A DNA stretch of 64,000 bases from Williamsia phyllosphaerae (GTDB taxonomy: Bacteria > Actinomycetota > Actinomycetes > Mycobacteriales > Mycobacteriaceae). Positions 7,091 to 15,181 of the stretch are shown here, in pieces. Made by a program: the position numbers and the translations under genes. Positions within the stretch are counted from its first letter, which is position 1; each line of letters starts with the position of its first letter. Below the pieces are notes generated by a model. The model saw nothing but the letters and a program-made list of their open reading frames with translations, did not search any database and was not told the DNA's origin. The DNA lies in assembly GCF_014635305.1 (NCBI RefSeq), contig NZ_BMCS01000003.1:248001-312000 (forward strand). The letters are read 5' to 3'.

Positions 7091-9361
7091 ATGACCGATG
7101 TGACAAACGCGCCCGCAGAAGCGGACTTCGACGACGACGTCACCGAAGCCACCGCCGTCATCGACAACGGCAGTTTCGGCACGCGCACCATCCGCTTCGA
7201 GACCGGACGTCTCGCGCAGCAGGCCGCCGGCGCCGTCGTCGCCTACCTCGACGACGAGAACATGCTGCTCTCGGCGACCAGCGCCGGGAAGCACCCCAAG
7301 GACAACTTCGACTTCTTCCCCCTCACGATCGACGTCGAGGAGCGGATGTACGCCGCCGGCCGCATCCCCGGATCGTTCTTCCGTCGCGAGGGCCGCCCCT
7401 CGACCGACGCGATCCTGACCTGCCGCCTGATCGACCGGCCGCTGCGCCCGTCCTTCGTCGACGGACTCCGCAACGAGATCCAGGTCGTCATCACCGTCCT
7501 GTCGCTCGACCCCAACGACCTCTACGACGTCGTCGCCATCAACGCCGCCTCGGCGTCCACCCAGCTCGCCGGCCTGCCGTTCTCCGGCCCGGTCGGTGGC
7601 GTGCGCGTCGCACTCATCCCGACCGAGTCCAACCGCGCGGGCCAGTGGGTCGCGTTCCCGACCGTCGAGCAGCTCGAGGGTGCGGTGTTCGACATGGTCG
7701 TCGCCGGTCGCATCGTCGGCGAGGGTGACACCGCCGACGTCGCGATCATGATGGTCGAGGCCGAGGCCACCGACAACGTCATCGAGCTCATCGACGGCGG
7801 TGCGCAGGCCCCCACCGAGGCGATCGTCGCCGAGGGCCTCGAGGCCGCCAAGCCGTTCATCGCCGCGCTGTGTGAGGCGCAGAAGAGCCTCGCCGCCCAG
7901 GCTGCCAAGGCCACCGGCGAGTTCCCCCTGTTCCCGGCCTACCAGGACGACGTCTACTCCGCCGTCGAGTCGTCGGGCAAGGATCGTCTCTCGGAGATCC
8001 TGACCATCGCAGGCAAGACCGAGCGCGATGACAAGACCGACGAGCTCAAGGCCGACATCCTCGCCTCGCTCGGCGAGCAGTTCGCCGGACGTGAGAAGGA
8101 GATCGGCGCGGCGTACCGCTCGCTGACCAAGAAGCTCGTGCGTCAGCGCATCCTGACCGACCACTTCCGCATCGACGGTCGCGGCATCACCGACATCCGG
8201 TCGCTCTCGGCCGAGGTCGCGCTGATCCCGCGTGCCCACGGCAGCGCGTTGTTCGAGCGTGGCGAGACCCAGATCATGGGCGTCACCACCCTGGACATGG
8301 TCAAGATGGCCCAGCAGATCGACTCGCTGGGACCCGAGACGTCCAAGCGCTACATGCATCACTACAACTTCCCGCCGTACTCGACCGGTGAGACCGGTCG
8401 CGTCGGTTCGCCCAAGCGCCGCGAGATCGGCCACGGAGCGCTCGCCGAGCGCGCGCTCATGCCGGTCCTGCCCAGCGTCGAGGAGTTCCCGTACGCGATC
8501 CGCCAGGTCTCCGAGGCGTTGAGCTCCAACGGCTCGACCTCGATGGGTTCGGTTTGTGCCTCGACGATGTCGCTGCTCAACGCCGGTGTGCCGCTGAAGG
8601 CCCCGGTCGCCGGTATCGCCATGGGTCTGGTCTCCGACCAGGTCGACGGTGAGACCCGCTATGTCGCGCTGACCGACATCCTCGGCGCCGAGGACGCGTT
8701 CGGCGACATGGACTTCAAGGTCGCGGGCACCAAGGACTTCGTGACCGCCCTGCAGCTCGACACCAAGCTCGACGGCATCCCGTCGGCCGTGTTGGCCGGT
8801 GCGCTCGCGCAGGCCAAGGACGCCCGGACCACCATCCTCGAGGTGATGGCCGAGGCGATCGACGAGCCCGACGAGATGAGCCCCTTCGCTCCTCGCGTCA
8901 CCACCGTCAAGGTGCCGATCGACAAGATCGGTGAGCTGATCGGGCCCAAGGGCAAGAACATCAACGCCATCACCGAGGAGACCGGCGCCAACATCTCCAT
9001 CGAGGACGACGGCACCGTGTTCGTCGGTGCCACCGATGGCGTCAAGGCGCAGGCCGCGATCGATCGCATCAACGCGATCGCGAACCCGCAGCTGCCCAAG
9101 GTCGGCGAGCGTTTCCTCGGAACCGTCGTCAAGACAACGGCATTCGGCGCGTTCGTCTCGCTGCTGCCGGGCCGTGACGGTCTGGTCCACATCTCCAAGC
9201 TGGGCCAGGGCAAGCGCGTCAACAAGGTCGAGGACGTGGTCAACGTCGGCAGCAAGCTCCGTGTGGAGATCGCCGACATCGACGATCGCGGCAAGATCAG
9301 CCTCGTGCCGGTCGCCGACACCGAGTCCGACGACGCGGCCCCGGCCACGGTCGACGCGTAA
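7091..9361 (+). CDS. pnp: Polyribonucleotide nucleotidyltransferase (PNPase/GpsI)
   Basis: A 3'-to-5' phosphorolytic exoribonuclease of 756 residues that degrades mRNA and can also add tails. Domain order is complete: first RNase PH domain (with FFPLTIDVEERMYAAGRIPGS, about residues 75-95), an alpha-helical linker, second RNase PH domain (RAHGSALFERGETQIMGVTTLD, starting about residue 381), a KH domain (IGELIGPKGKNIN, about 614-626) and a C-terminal S1 domain (GTVVKTTAFGAFVSLLPGRDG, starting about 677). It acts with RNase J, encoded at 38177, in RNA decay. The ATG is preceded by GAGAGGAA. Confidence 0.97.
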   Translation: MTDVTNAPAEADFDDDVTEATAVIDNGSFGTRTIRFETGRLAQQAAGAVVAYLDDENMLLSATSAGKHPKDNFDFFPLTIDVEERMYAAGRIPGSFFRREGRPSTDAILTCRLIDRPLRPSFVDGLRNEIQVVITVLSLDPNDLYDVVAINAASASTQLAGLPFSGPVGGVRVALIPTESNRAGQWVAFPTVEQLEGAVFDMVVAGRIVGEGDTADVAIMMVEAEATDNVIELIDGGAQAPTEAIVAEGLEAAKPFIAALCEAQKSLAAQAAKATGEFPLFPAYQDDVYSAVESSGKDRLSEILTIAGKTERDDKTDELKADILASLGEQFAGREKEIGAAYRSLTKKLVRQRILTDHFRIDGRGITDIRSLSAEVALIPRAHGSALFERGETQIMGVTTLDMVKMAQQIDSLGPETSKRYMHHYNFPPYSTGETGRVGSPKRREIGHGALAERALMPVLPSVEEFPYAIRQVSEALSSNGSTSMGSVCASTMSLLNAGVPLKAPVAGIAMGLVSDQVDGETRYVALTDILGAEDAFGDMDFKVAGTKDFVTALQLDTKLDGIPSAVLAGALAQAKDARTTILEVMAEAIDEPDEMSPFAPRVTTVKVPIDKIGELIGPKGKNINAITEETGANISIEDDGTVFVGATDGVKAQAAIDRINAIANPQLPKVGERFLGTVVKTTAFGAFVSLLPGRDGLVHISKLGQGKRVNKVEDVVNVGSKLRVEIADIDDRGKISLVPVADTESDDAAPATVDA

Positions 9362-9381
9362 CCACGCAGGTAACGAACACA

Positions 9382-10707
9382 CTGAGTAAGAACTCCGTAC
9401 GCACGCAGCCCACCGGGACCACGGACGCCGTCAGGCGATCGGTCCTCCCCGGTGGGCTGCGTGTCGTCACCGAGCAGGTTCCCGGTGTCCGGTCGGTGTC
9501 GGTCGGTCTGTGGGTCGGCGTCGGCTCCCGTGACGAGAAGCCGTCGGTCGCCGGTGCCGCGCACTTCCTCGAACACCTGCTGTTCAAGGCGACACCGACC
9601 CGCACCGCCGCGTCGATCGCGCAGGACATGGACGCCGTCGGCGGCGAACTCAACGCCTTCACCTCGAAGGAACACACCTGCTTCTACGCGCATGTGCTCG
9701 ACGAGCATGCCGACATGGCGATCGACATGCTCGCCGACGTCGTGTTGCGCGGTCGTTGCGCGACCTCCGACGTCGACACCGAGCGCGATGTCGTGCTCGA
9801 GGAGATCGCGATGCGCGACGACGACCACGAGGACCTGCTGGCCGACGCGTTCATGACCGCCATGTTCGGCGATCATCCCATCGGCCGACCGGTCATCGGT
9901 TCGGCCGAGTCGATCACGGCCATGTCACGCAGGCAGATCCACTCGTTCCACACGCGTCGGTACACCCCGGACACGATGGTGCTCGCGGTGGCGGGCAACA
10001 TCACCCACGCGGCGGTGCTGGCGCAGGTGCGCACCTCGTTCGGCGCCCATCTACAGCAGGGCATCCCGGCCGCCGGCGTCCGTTCCTCGGGCACCGCACC
10101 CCGTGCGGGAGCCGGGCTCGAGTTCATCCATCGCGACACCGAGCAGACCCATCTGTTGTTCGGCATGCCCAGCCCGGGCGTCGGCCACCCCGACCGCTTC
10201 GCGCTGTCGGTGCTCAACGCCGCCATCGGTGGCGGTCTGAGTTCCCGCCTGTTCCAACAGATCCGAGAGGAACGTGGATTGGCCTACTCGGTCTACTCGT
10301 CGGTCGACAGCTTCAGTGACGTGGGTACGTTCTCCGTCTACGCGGGCTGTTCACCCGATCGCGTGGCCGACGTCGCCGAGGTCGCGATGAGCGTCCTGCG
10401 CGACGTCGCCGAGAACGGGATCACCGACGCCGAGTGCACCCGCGCCCAGGGGGCATTGCGCGGTTCGCTGCTCCTGGGCCTCGAGGACACCCAGTCCCGG
10501 ATGCACCGACTCGGCAGCGCCGAACTCGATTTCGGTCGGCGCCGTCCGGTGAGCCGGTCGCTGACCCAGATCGAGGCGGTCCGTCCCTCGCAGGTGCGTG
10601 CCGTCGCCCGCCGGGTCCTCGGGCAGCGACCCGCGGTGGCGGTGGTGGGCCCGTACCGACGTGCTCGCGACCTTCCGAGATCGGTACGGGCCCTGACCGA
10701 CGGGTGA
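9382..10707 (+). CDS. pepR: M16-family zinc peptidase (PepR-like), apparent CTG start
   Basis: An insulinase-type metallopeptidase. The zinc motif HFLEH (about residues 61-65 counted from the CTG) and the downstream glutamate region ERDVVLEEIAMRDDD are present, as is the R/Y substrate-binding region GGGLSSRLFQQIREERGLAYSVY. The conserved family start, LPGGLRVVTEQVPGVRSVSVG, is coded before the first in-frame GTG (9496); no ATG, GTG or TTG exists upstream in this frame, so CTG at 9382, 11 bases after a weak AGG, is the best start. Starting at 9496 would delete a conserved beta-strand. Position after pnp matches Rv2782c. About 441 residues. Confidence 0.88.
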   Translation: MSKNSVRTQPTGTTDAVRRSVLPGGLRVVTEQVPGVRSVSVGLWVGVGSRDEKPSVAGAAHFLEHLLFKATPTRTAASIAQDMDAVGGELNAFTSKEHTCFYAHVLDEHADMAIDMLADVVLRGRCATSDVDTERDVVLEEIAMRDDDHEDLLADAFMTAMFGDHPIGRPVIGSAESITAMSRRQIHSFHTRRYTPDTMVLAVAGNITHAAVLAQVRTSFGAHLQQGIPAAGVRSSGTAPRAGAGLEFIHRDTEQTHLLFGMPSPGVGHPDRFALSVLNAAIGGGLSSRLFQQIREERGLAYSVYSSVDSFSDVGTFSVYAGCSPDRVADVAEVAMSVLRDVAENGITDAECTRAQGALRGSLLLGLEDTQSRMHRLGSAELDFGRRRPVSRSLTQIEAVRPSQVRAVARRVLGQRPAVAVVGPYRRARDLPRSVRALTDG

Positions 10708-10762
10708 TCGACCCGCGCCCACGTGGGTGCTTGCTAGTGTCGAAGAGAGGCCGGGGGGCCTC

Positions 10763-13402
10763 ATGTCATGCTCAGTTCTTCCGGGGGGTCCGGTGTCCGA
10801 TTCAGTTTCTGCCGTGTCAGTGTCACGCTCGTTCCATGAACGGCGGTCGCCCGATCGTCTCGACGCCTGGAGATTCGAGTCCCTGGCCCAGGCGATCGCG
10901 ATGCATGCGTTCGTCCGTCCACACGATGTCGCGGTGGCGACGGAGTCGTCCTCGATCACTTCCGAGGAACTGTATGCGCAGGTCGTACGGCTGCTGCCGG
11001 CGATCGGTGACCTGGGTGGACCGGACCGACGGCCTCTCGCGGTCGAGATGGACGGCTCTGTCGAGTCGGTGATCATGGCGATCGCGGTCCTGGCGTCCTC
11101 GGTGCCACTCGTCCCGGTGGACCGGCACCAACCGGATGCGCGTCGGACCCTGATCTCGGAACTGACGGGTGCGACGGTCGTCGACCACCACTCATTGCTC
11201 GCGGCGTCCGCACCGACCACGACGCTCCGGACGCCTCCCGGTCCGAGCCCCATTGCCGATCCGGACCCCGACGACGTGGCGATGATCCTCATGACATCCG
11301 GGTCGACGGGGACGCCGAAGGGTGTGCTGCTCAGCCATCGGATGTGTCTCGGCAAGGCCTACGACGTGATCGGTCCGCTGGTCCTGACACCGGCCGACCG
11401 GCTGGGCAACGTCCTGCCATTGGGATTCGGGGCCGGGATGAACACACTGATCGCCGGACTGCTGGCGGGCGTGCCGGTGCTGAATCGGGACCCGCGCTCG
11501 ACAGACCCGGCGGCATTGCGACACTGGCTGCGCGACAACGGTGCCACGACTTTGCACTGTTCGGCGGCACTGGGGCGCGCGTTGACCACCACCGGAGTCG
11601 TCGCGACCGATTCGATCGAACTCCCGGGTCTGCGAGTGGTGGTCTACTACGGGGAGGCGCTGCAGGGTTCGGACCTGCGGACGATGCGGGCCGGGCTGGC
11701 ACCGCGCGCGACCGTCGTGAACTGGTACGCGTGCACCGAATGCGGGGTGGTCGCGTTCCGCTCCTTCGCGCCTGATGAGGCGGTGCCCGACGGCCGTCTG
11801 GCGGCCGGACGGGCCGTGCGGGGACGCCGGATCATGATCGTCGACGATCGGCGTCGTCCGGTGGAGGCCGGGGAAGTCGGTGAGATCTGGATCCGCGGTG
11901 GCGATTTCGCGGCGGGGTATCTCGGGGGAGCGACCCTGCCGACCACGCGGACCGCCGACGGCGAGCAGTGGTACCAGACCGGAGACCGTGGACGTGTCGA
12001 CGACGATCGCGTCGTACACGTCGTCGGTCGGGTCGGCTCGTCGGTCAAGATCCGCGGATATTTCGTGGAACCTGCGGAGGTGGAGTCGGCGCTGCGACGG
12101 GTGTCCGGTGTGGTCGACGCCCACGTCGCGGGAGTCGAGGTCGAGGGACAGACCGAACTGCTGGCGCACGTCGAGACCGACGACTCCGAGAACGCACCGG
12201 CCGCCGATGCGCGCTCGGTGCGCGCACTCGTTCGGCGCGACCTACCGGATTGGATGGTCCCGCGATTCATCGAGATCTATGACCGGATCCCGCGCACCGA
12301 TCGGGGCAAGATCGATCGAGAGCGACTCCGCGCGCCCGGCGACCTCGTCGCCGGATCCGCAGCGGCGCTGCGTACCTCCGACCTCACGGTGCTGGGAGTG
12401 GCCGAGATGGTTCGAACGGTCATGGGGCGTGATGACATCGGTGTCGATGACGACCTGATCGAACTGGGGGCCGACTCCCTCGCGCTCACCACCATCCTGG
12501 CCCGTGTCACCGCAAATTTTCACGTGCGCGTCGAGGTCGCGCGAGTCGCGGCCGACCCGACCATCGCGACCATCGCCGCGCTCGCACGCGTCGAGGTCGC
12601 GGCCGACGCGCGTACGCGAGAGGGGCTGTCGGTGCTGGTGCCCCTGCGCGACGGCGGCGACCGGACCCCACTGTTCGTCGTCGCGGGTGCAGGCGCCCCG
12701 GCGGTGTCGCTGATCCCCACGTCCCGGCACCTCGCCCCCGACCGCCCGGTCTTCGGACTCCAGGCGTGGGGTCTGGAGAACCGTGGACGGCCGGATCGGT
12801 CGGTGGCGGCCGCGGCACGGCGGAACATCGCCGCCGTCGTCGGCGTCGCGCCGCGTGGACCCCTTCTGCTCGCGGGTCACTCCATGGGCGCACACGTCGC
12901 CTGGGAGATGGCGGCCCAGTTGAGAGAATCCGGACGCGAGGTGGCGGCGGTCATCCTGATCGACCCCCATCTGACCGAGGACATGCTGACCGATCTGCGC
13001 GGCGGCACCGCGATCGTGGGGGCGGAGGTGGAGGAGGCAACCCGGTCGGAACTGCACACCGGTGCGGCGTTGGACATCGGGTTACGCCGCCTGATCGCGG
13101 TGCGATTGAAGATGGCGGTTGCCGGTCTGATCCAGTTCGATCCGCTCACGCAGTGGCTGCTGTTCTACAACCTGGGGATGGCGACCCTGCGCAAGCATCG
13201 TCCCCGCCCGCTCGACGTCCCGGCCGCGGTCCTGCGCACGGCGGACAACCTGCACGGACAGGTGCACTGGTCTCTGATGGCGCGTGGACCCCTCCACATC
13301 GAGGACGTCCCCGGTGGCCACACCGATCTGCTCCGCGAGCCCAACGTGTCCTCGGTCGCCGCGGCGATCGACACCTCGATCAGGATGCTCGACGCGGAAT
13401 GA
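10763..13402 (+). CDS. Three-domain synthetase: adenylation, carrier, thioesterase
   Basis: A single-module NRPS-like protein of 879 residues with no condensation or reductase domain. Adenylation motifs in order: TSGSTGTPKGV (about residues 178-188), YACTECG (about 322-328), YQTGDRG (about 404-410), GSSVKIRGYFVEPAEVE (about 425-441) and the catalytic lysine of RGKID (about 516). Carrier domain: GADSLALTT, with the phosphopantetheine serine at about 572. Thioesterase: GHSMG, nucleophile serine at about 707, and GGHTD near the end. The position that normally holds the amino-group-binding aspartate (FDxS motif) reads GFGAGMN (about 221-227), so the substrate may not be an ordinary alpha-amino acid. 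ATG 10763 is preceded by a G-rich site; GTG 10727 and GTG 10793 are alternatives. Product unknown. Confidence 0.85.
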   Translation: MSCSVLPGGPVSDSVSAVSVSRSFHERRSPDRLDAWRFESLAQAIAMHAFVRPHDVAVATESSSITSEELYAQVVRLLPAIGDLGGPDRRPLAVEMDGSVESVIMAIAVLASSVPLVPVDRHQPDARRTLISELTGATVVDHHSLLAASAPTTTLRTPPGPSPIADPDPDDVAMILMTSGSTGTPKGVLLSHRMCLGKAYDVIGPLVLTPADRLGNVLPLGFGAGMNTLIAGLLAGVPVLNRDPRSTDPAALRHWLRDNGATTLHCSAALGRALTTTGVVATDSIELPGLRVVVYYGEALQGSDLRTMRAGLAPRATVVNWYACTECGVVAFRSFAPDEAVPDGRLAAGRAVRGRRIMIVDDRRRPVEAGEVGEIWIRGGDFAAGYLGGATLPTTRTADGEQWYQTGDRGRVDDDRVVHVVGRVGSSVKIRGYFVEPAEVESALRRVSGVVDAHVAGVEVEGQTELLAHVETDDSENAPAADARSVRALVRRDLPDWMVPRFIEIYDRIPRTDRGKIDRERLRAPGDLVAGSAAALRTSDLTVLGVAEMVRTVMGRDDIGVDDDLIELGADSLALTTILARVTANFHVRVEVARVAADPTIATIAALARVEVAADARTREGLSVLVPLRDGGDRTPLFVVAGAGAPAVSLIPTSRHLAPDRPVFGLQAWGLENRGRPDRSVAAAARRNIAAVVGVAPRGPLLLAGHSMGAHVAWEMAAQLRESGREVAAVILIDPHLTEDMLTDLRGGTAIVGAEVEEATRSELHTGAALDIGLRRLIAVRLKMAVAGLIQFDPLTQWLLFYNLGMATLRKHRPRPLDVPAAVLRTADNLHGQVHWSLMARGPLHIEDVPGGHTDLLREPNVSSVAAAIDTSIRMLDAE

Positions 13403-13406
13403 CGAG

Positions 13407-13444
13407 CGCGGCGCCGCGCACACGGAGGTGTGCTCGGCGCCGCG
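13407..13444. terminator. Bidirectional hairpin between convergent genes
   Basis: Arms 13407-13423 and 13428-13444 pair over 16 of 17 positions around a GGAG loop. It sits just after the synthetase stop and just before the stop of the convergent permease, so it can serve both. Confidence 0.7.
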
Positions 13445-13460
13445 AGTCGTGCGTGTCCGC

Positions 13461-14957
13461 CTAGTCGGTCGTGGCGGTGTGCTCGCGTTCCTTGGCCGCC
13501 CACGCCGATTCGATCTTGCCGTTGGTGTTGGTCTTCACGTCGTCGCGGATGAGGAACCATCCGCCGACGAGTAGCGCGGCGATGAACGGTATCCCGATGA
13601 CGACGACGTAGAAGTCGACGCGGCCGCCCTCCTTGTCCAGCCACCCCGACACCCCGAGACCGACGATGACCGCGACGAGGAACACCAGTCCGAATATCGA
13701 CGTGTAGGGATGCCCCGGCGCCTGGAACTTGCTCTTCGGGATGATGCCCTTGTTCACCAGGGATCTCAGTTTGAGCTGACACGCGAAGATCGTGCCCCAG
13801 GTGAACACGATGCCCAGCGACGCGGCCTCCAGGGCGATGTCGAACGCGCGCCCGGGCACCAGGACGTTGAGGATCACGCCCATCACGTAGACGACGGTGG
13901 TCATGGCGATACCGGCCCAGGGCACACCTCCGTTGCTCATCCTGGTCGTGAAACCCGGTGCCTGCTTGCTCATCCCGAGACTGCGCAGCACGCGACCGGT
14001 GGAGTAGAGCCCGGAGTTCAGACTCGACATGGCGGCGACGATGAGGACCACCTGGATGACGTCACCCATCCATCCGAATCCGAGCTTGTTGAACACCGTG
14101 ACGAACGGGGAGGTCCCGGAGGTGTACGACGTGGTCGGCAGCATCGCGCACAGCAGCAGGATCGAACCGATGTAGAACACGGCGATGCGGAAGATGACCG
14201 CGTTCACCGCGCGGGGGACCTCCTTGTCGGAGTCCTCCATCTCGCCGGCGGCGACACCGACCATCTCGATGGCGGCGTAGGCGAAGACGACGCCCGACAT
14301 CACCAGGATGGGGCCGTACCAGTTGTAGGCACCGCTGGTGGGCCAGAAACCGCCCGGGTTGTCCCAGAGGTTGGAGAACCCGGCCTGGTGGTCGCCGACG
14401 TGGACAGCGCCGACGACGACCACGAGCCCGACGATGAGGAACAGCACGATCGCGCCGACCTTGAGGATCGAGGCCCAGAACTCGAACTCGCCGAAAGCCT
14501 TGGCGCTGAGCAGGTTCACGGCGAGGACCACGACGAGCGCGATCAGTGCCGACGCCCAGTTGGGCATGGACGGGAAGTTGTTGTTGACGTACACGCCGAC
14601 CGCCGACAGCTCGGCGATGCCGGTCAGGGCCCAGTTCAGCCAGTACATCCAGCCGGTCACGTAGGCGGCCTTCTCGCCGAAGAACTCGCGCATGTAGGAG
14701 ACGAACGCACCGCTGGTGGACCGGTGCAGGACGAGTTCGCCGAGAGCGCGCATCAGGAAGTAGGCGACCAGACCGGCGATGGCGTAACTGATCAGGAGGG
14801 CGGGACCGTTGGCGTTGAGTCGCGAGGCCGACCCGAGGAACAATCCGGTACCGATGGCGCCGCCGATGGCGATCATCTGCACCTGACGACGACCGAGTGA
14901 CTGCTTGTAGCCGACCTGCTCGGCGTCGAGGTGTGAGGTGTCCGGTGGTGCTGTCAT
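13461..14957 (-). CDS. APC-family amino-acid permease (AnsP/CycA-like)
   Basis: A 498-residue, 12-helix-type transporter of the amino acid-polyamine-organocation superfamily. The family start is clear: an N-terminal GYKQSLGRRQVQMIAIGGAI (about residues 15-34), then GTGLFLGSA, and later SGVVFAYAAIEMVGVAAGEMED in the middle of the protein, typical of the AnsP, CycA and GabP group. The ATG (reverse complement of 14955-14957) has a GGAG site before it. It is divergent from the CBS/DUF294 gene across about 220 bases. Likely substrates are neutral amino acids such as asparagine, serine, alanine or glycine; nearby alanine dehydrogenase hints at alanine but does not prove it. Confidence 0.85.
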   Translation of the reverse strand: MTAPPDTSHLDAEQVGYKQSLGRRQVQMIAIGGAIGTGLFLGSASRLNANGPALLISYAIAGLVAYFLMRALGELVLHRSTSGAFVSYMREFFGEKAAYVTGWMYWLNWALTGIAELSAVGVYVNNNFPSMPNWASALIALVVVLAVNLLSAKAFGEFEFWASILKVGAIVLFLIVGLVVVVGAVHVGDHQAGFSNLWDNPGGFWPTSGAYNWYGPILVMSGVVFAYAAIEMVGVAAGEMEDSDKEVPRAVNAVIFRIAVFYIGSILLLCAMLPTTSYTSGTSPFVTVFNKLGFGWMGDVIQVVLIVAAMSSLNSGLYSTGRVLRSLGMSKQAPGFTTRMSNGGVPWAGIAMTTVVYVMGVILNVLVPGRAFDIALEAASLGIVFTWGTIFACQLKLRSLVNKGIIPKSKFQAPGHPYTSIFGLVFLVAVIVGLGVSGWLDKEGGRVDFYVVVIGIPFIAALLVGGWFLIRDDVKTNTNGKIESAWAAKEREHTATTD

Positions 14958-15181
14958 GTCTGCTCCAAAGTGCCGAAGGTGCCGCGGTGATCGTTTGGTT
15001 TCCGGATCCCACAGTCGCCGCAATGTCTTTGGGGCCTGCCCGGAATTGGCCAGTATCTCGGCGATTCGTTGCGCTCGTATTACGTTTGGCCATACCAATA
15101 TTTCGCAAAGCCGTAAAGCGGACAAAGGCCCCCACCGATGGCGACGTGGCGCATACGGAGCCGACTTGCGAAGATGATCCG

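Noticed and set aside
6816..7094. A 92-codon open frame in the pnp leader whose TGA overlaps the pnp ATG
   Set aside because: The overlap looks like coupling, but its third-codon-position GC content (about 60 percent by eye) is far below the neighbouring genes, it has no ribosome site and no recognisable domain.
6812..9382. An 856-codon frame antisense to pnp
   Set aside because: Shadow of a highly GC-biased gene; composition is dominated by D, G, R and L runs and the sense strand encodes a complete PNPase.
10727..10762. GTG at 10727 as the start of the three-domain synthetase
   Set aside because: It has no ribosome site, and it adds twelve residues unlike a domain start; ATG 10763 with a G-rich site is better.
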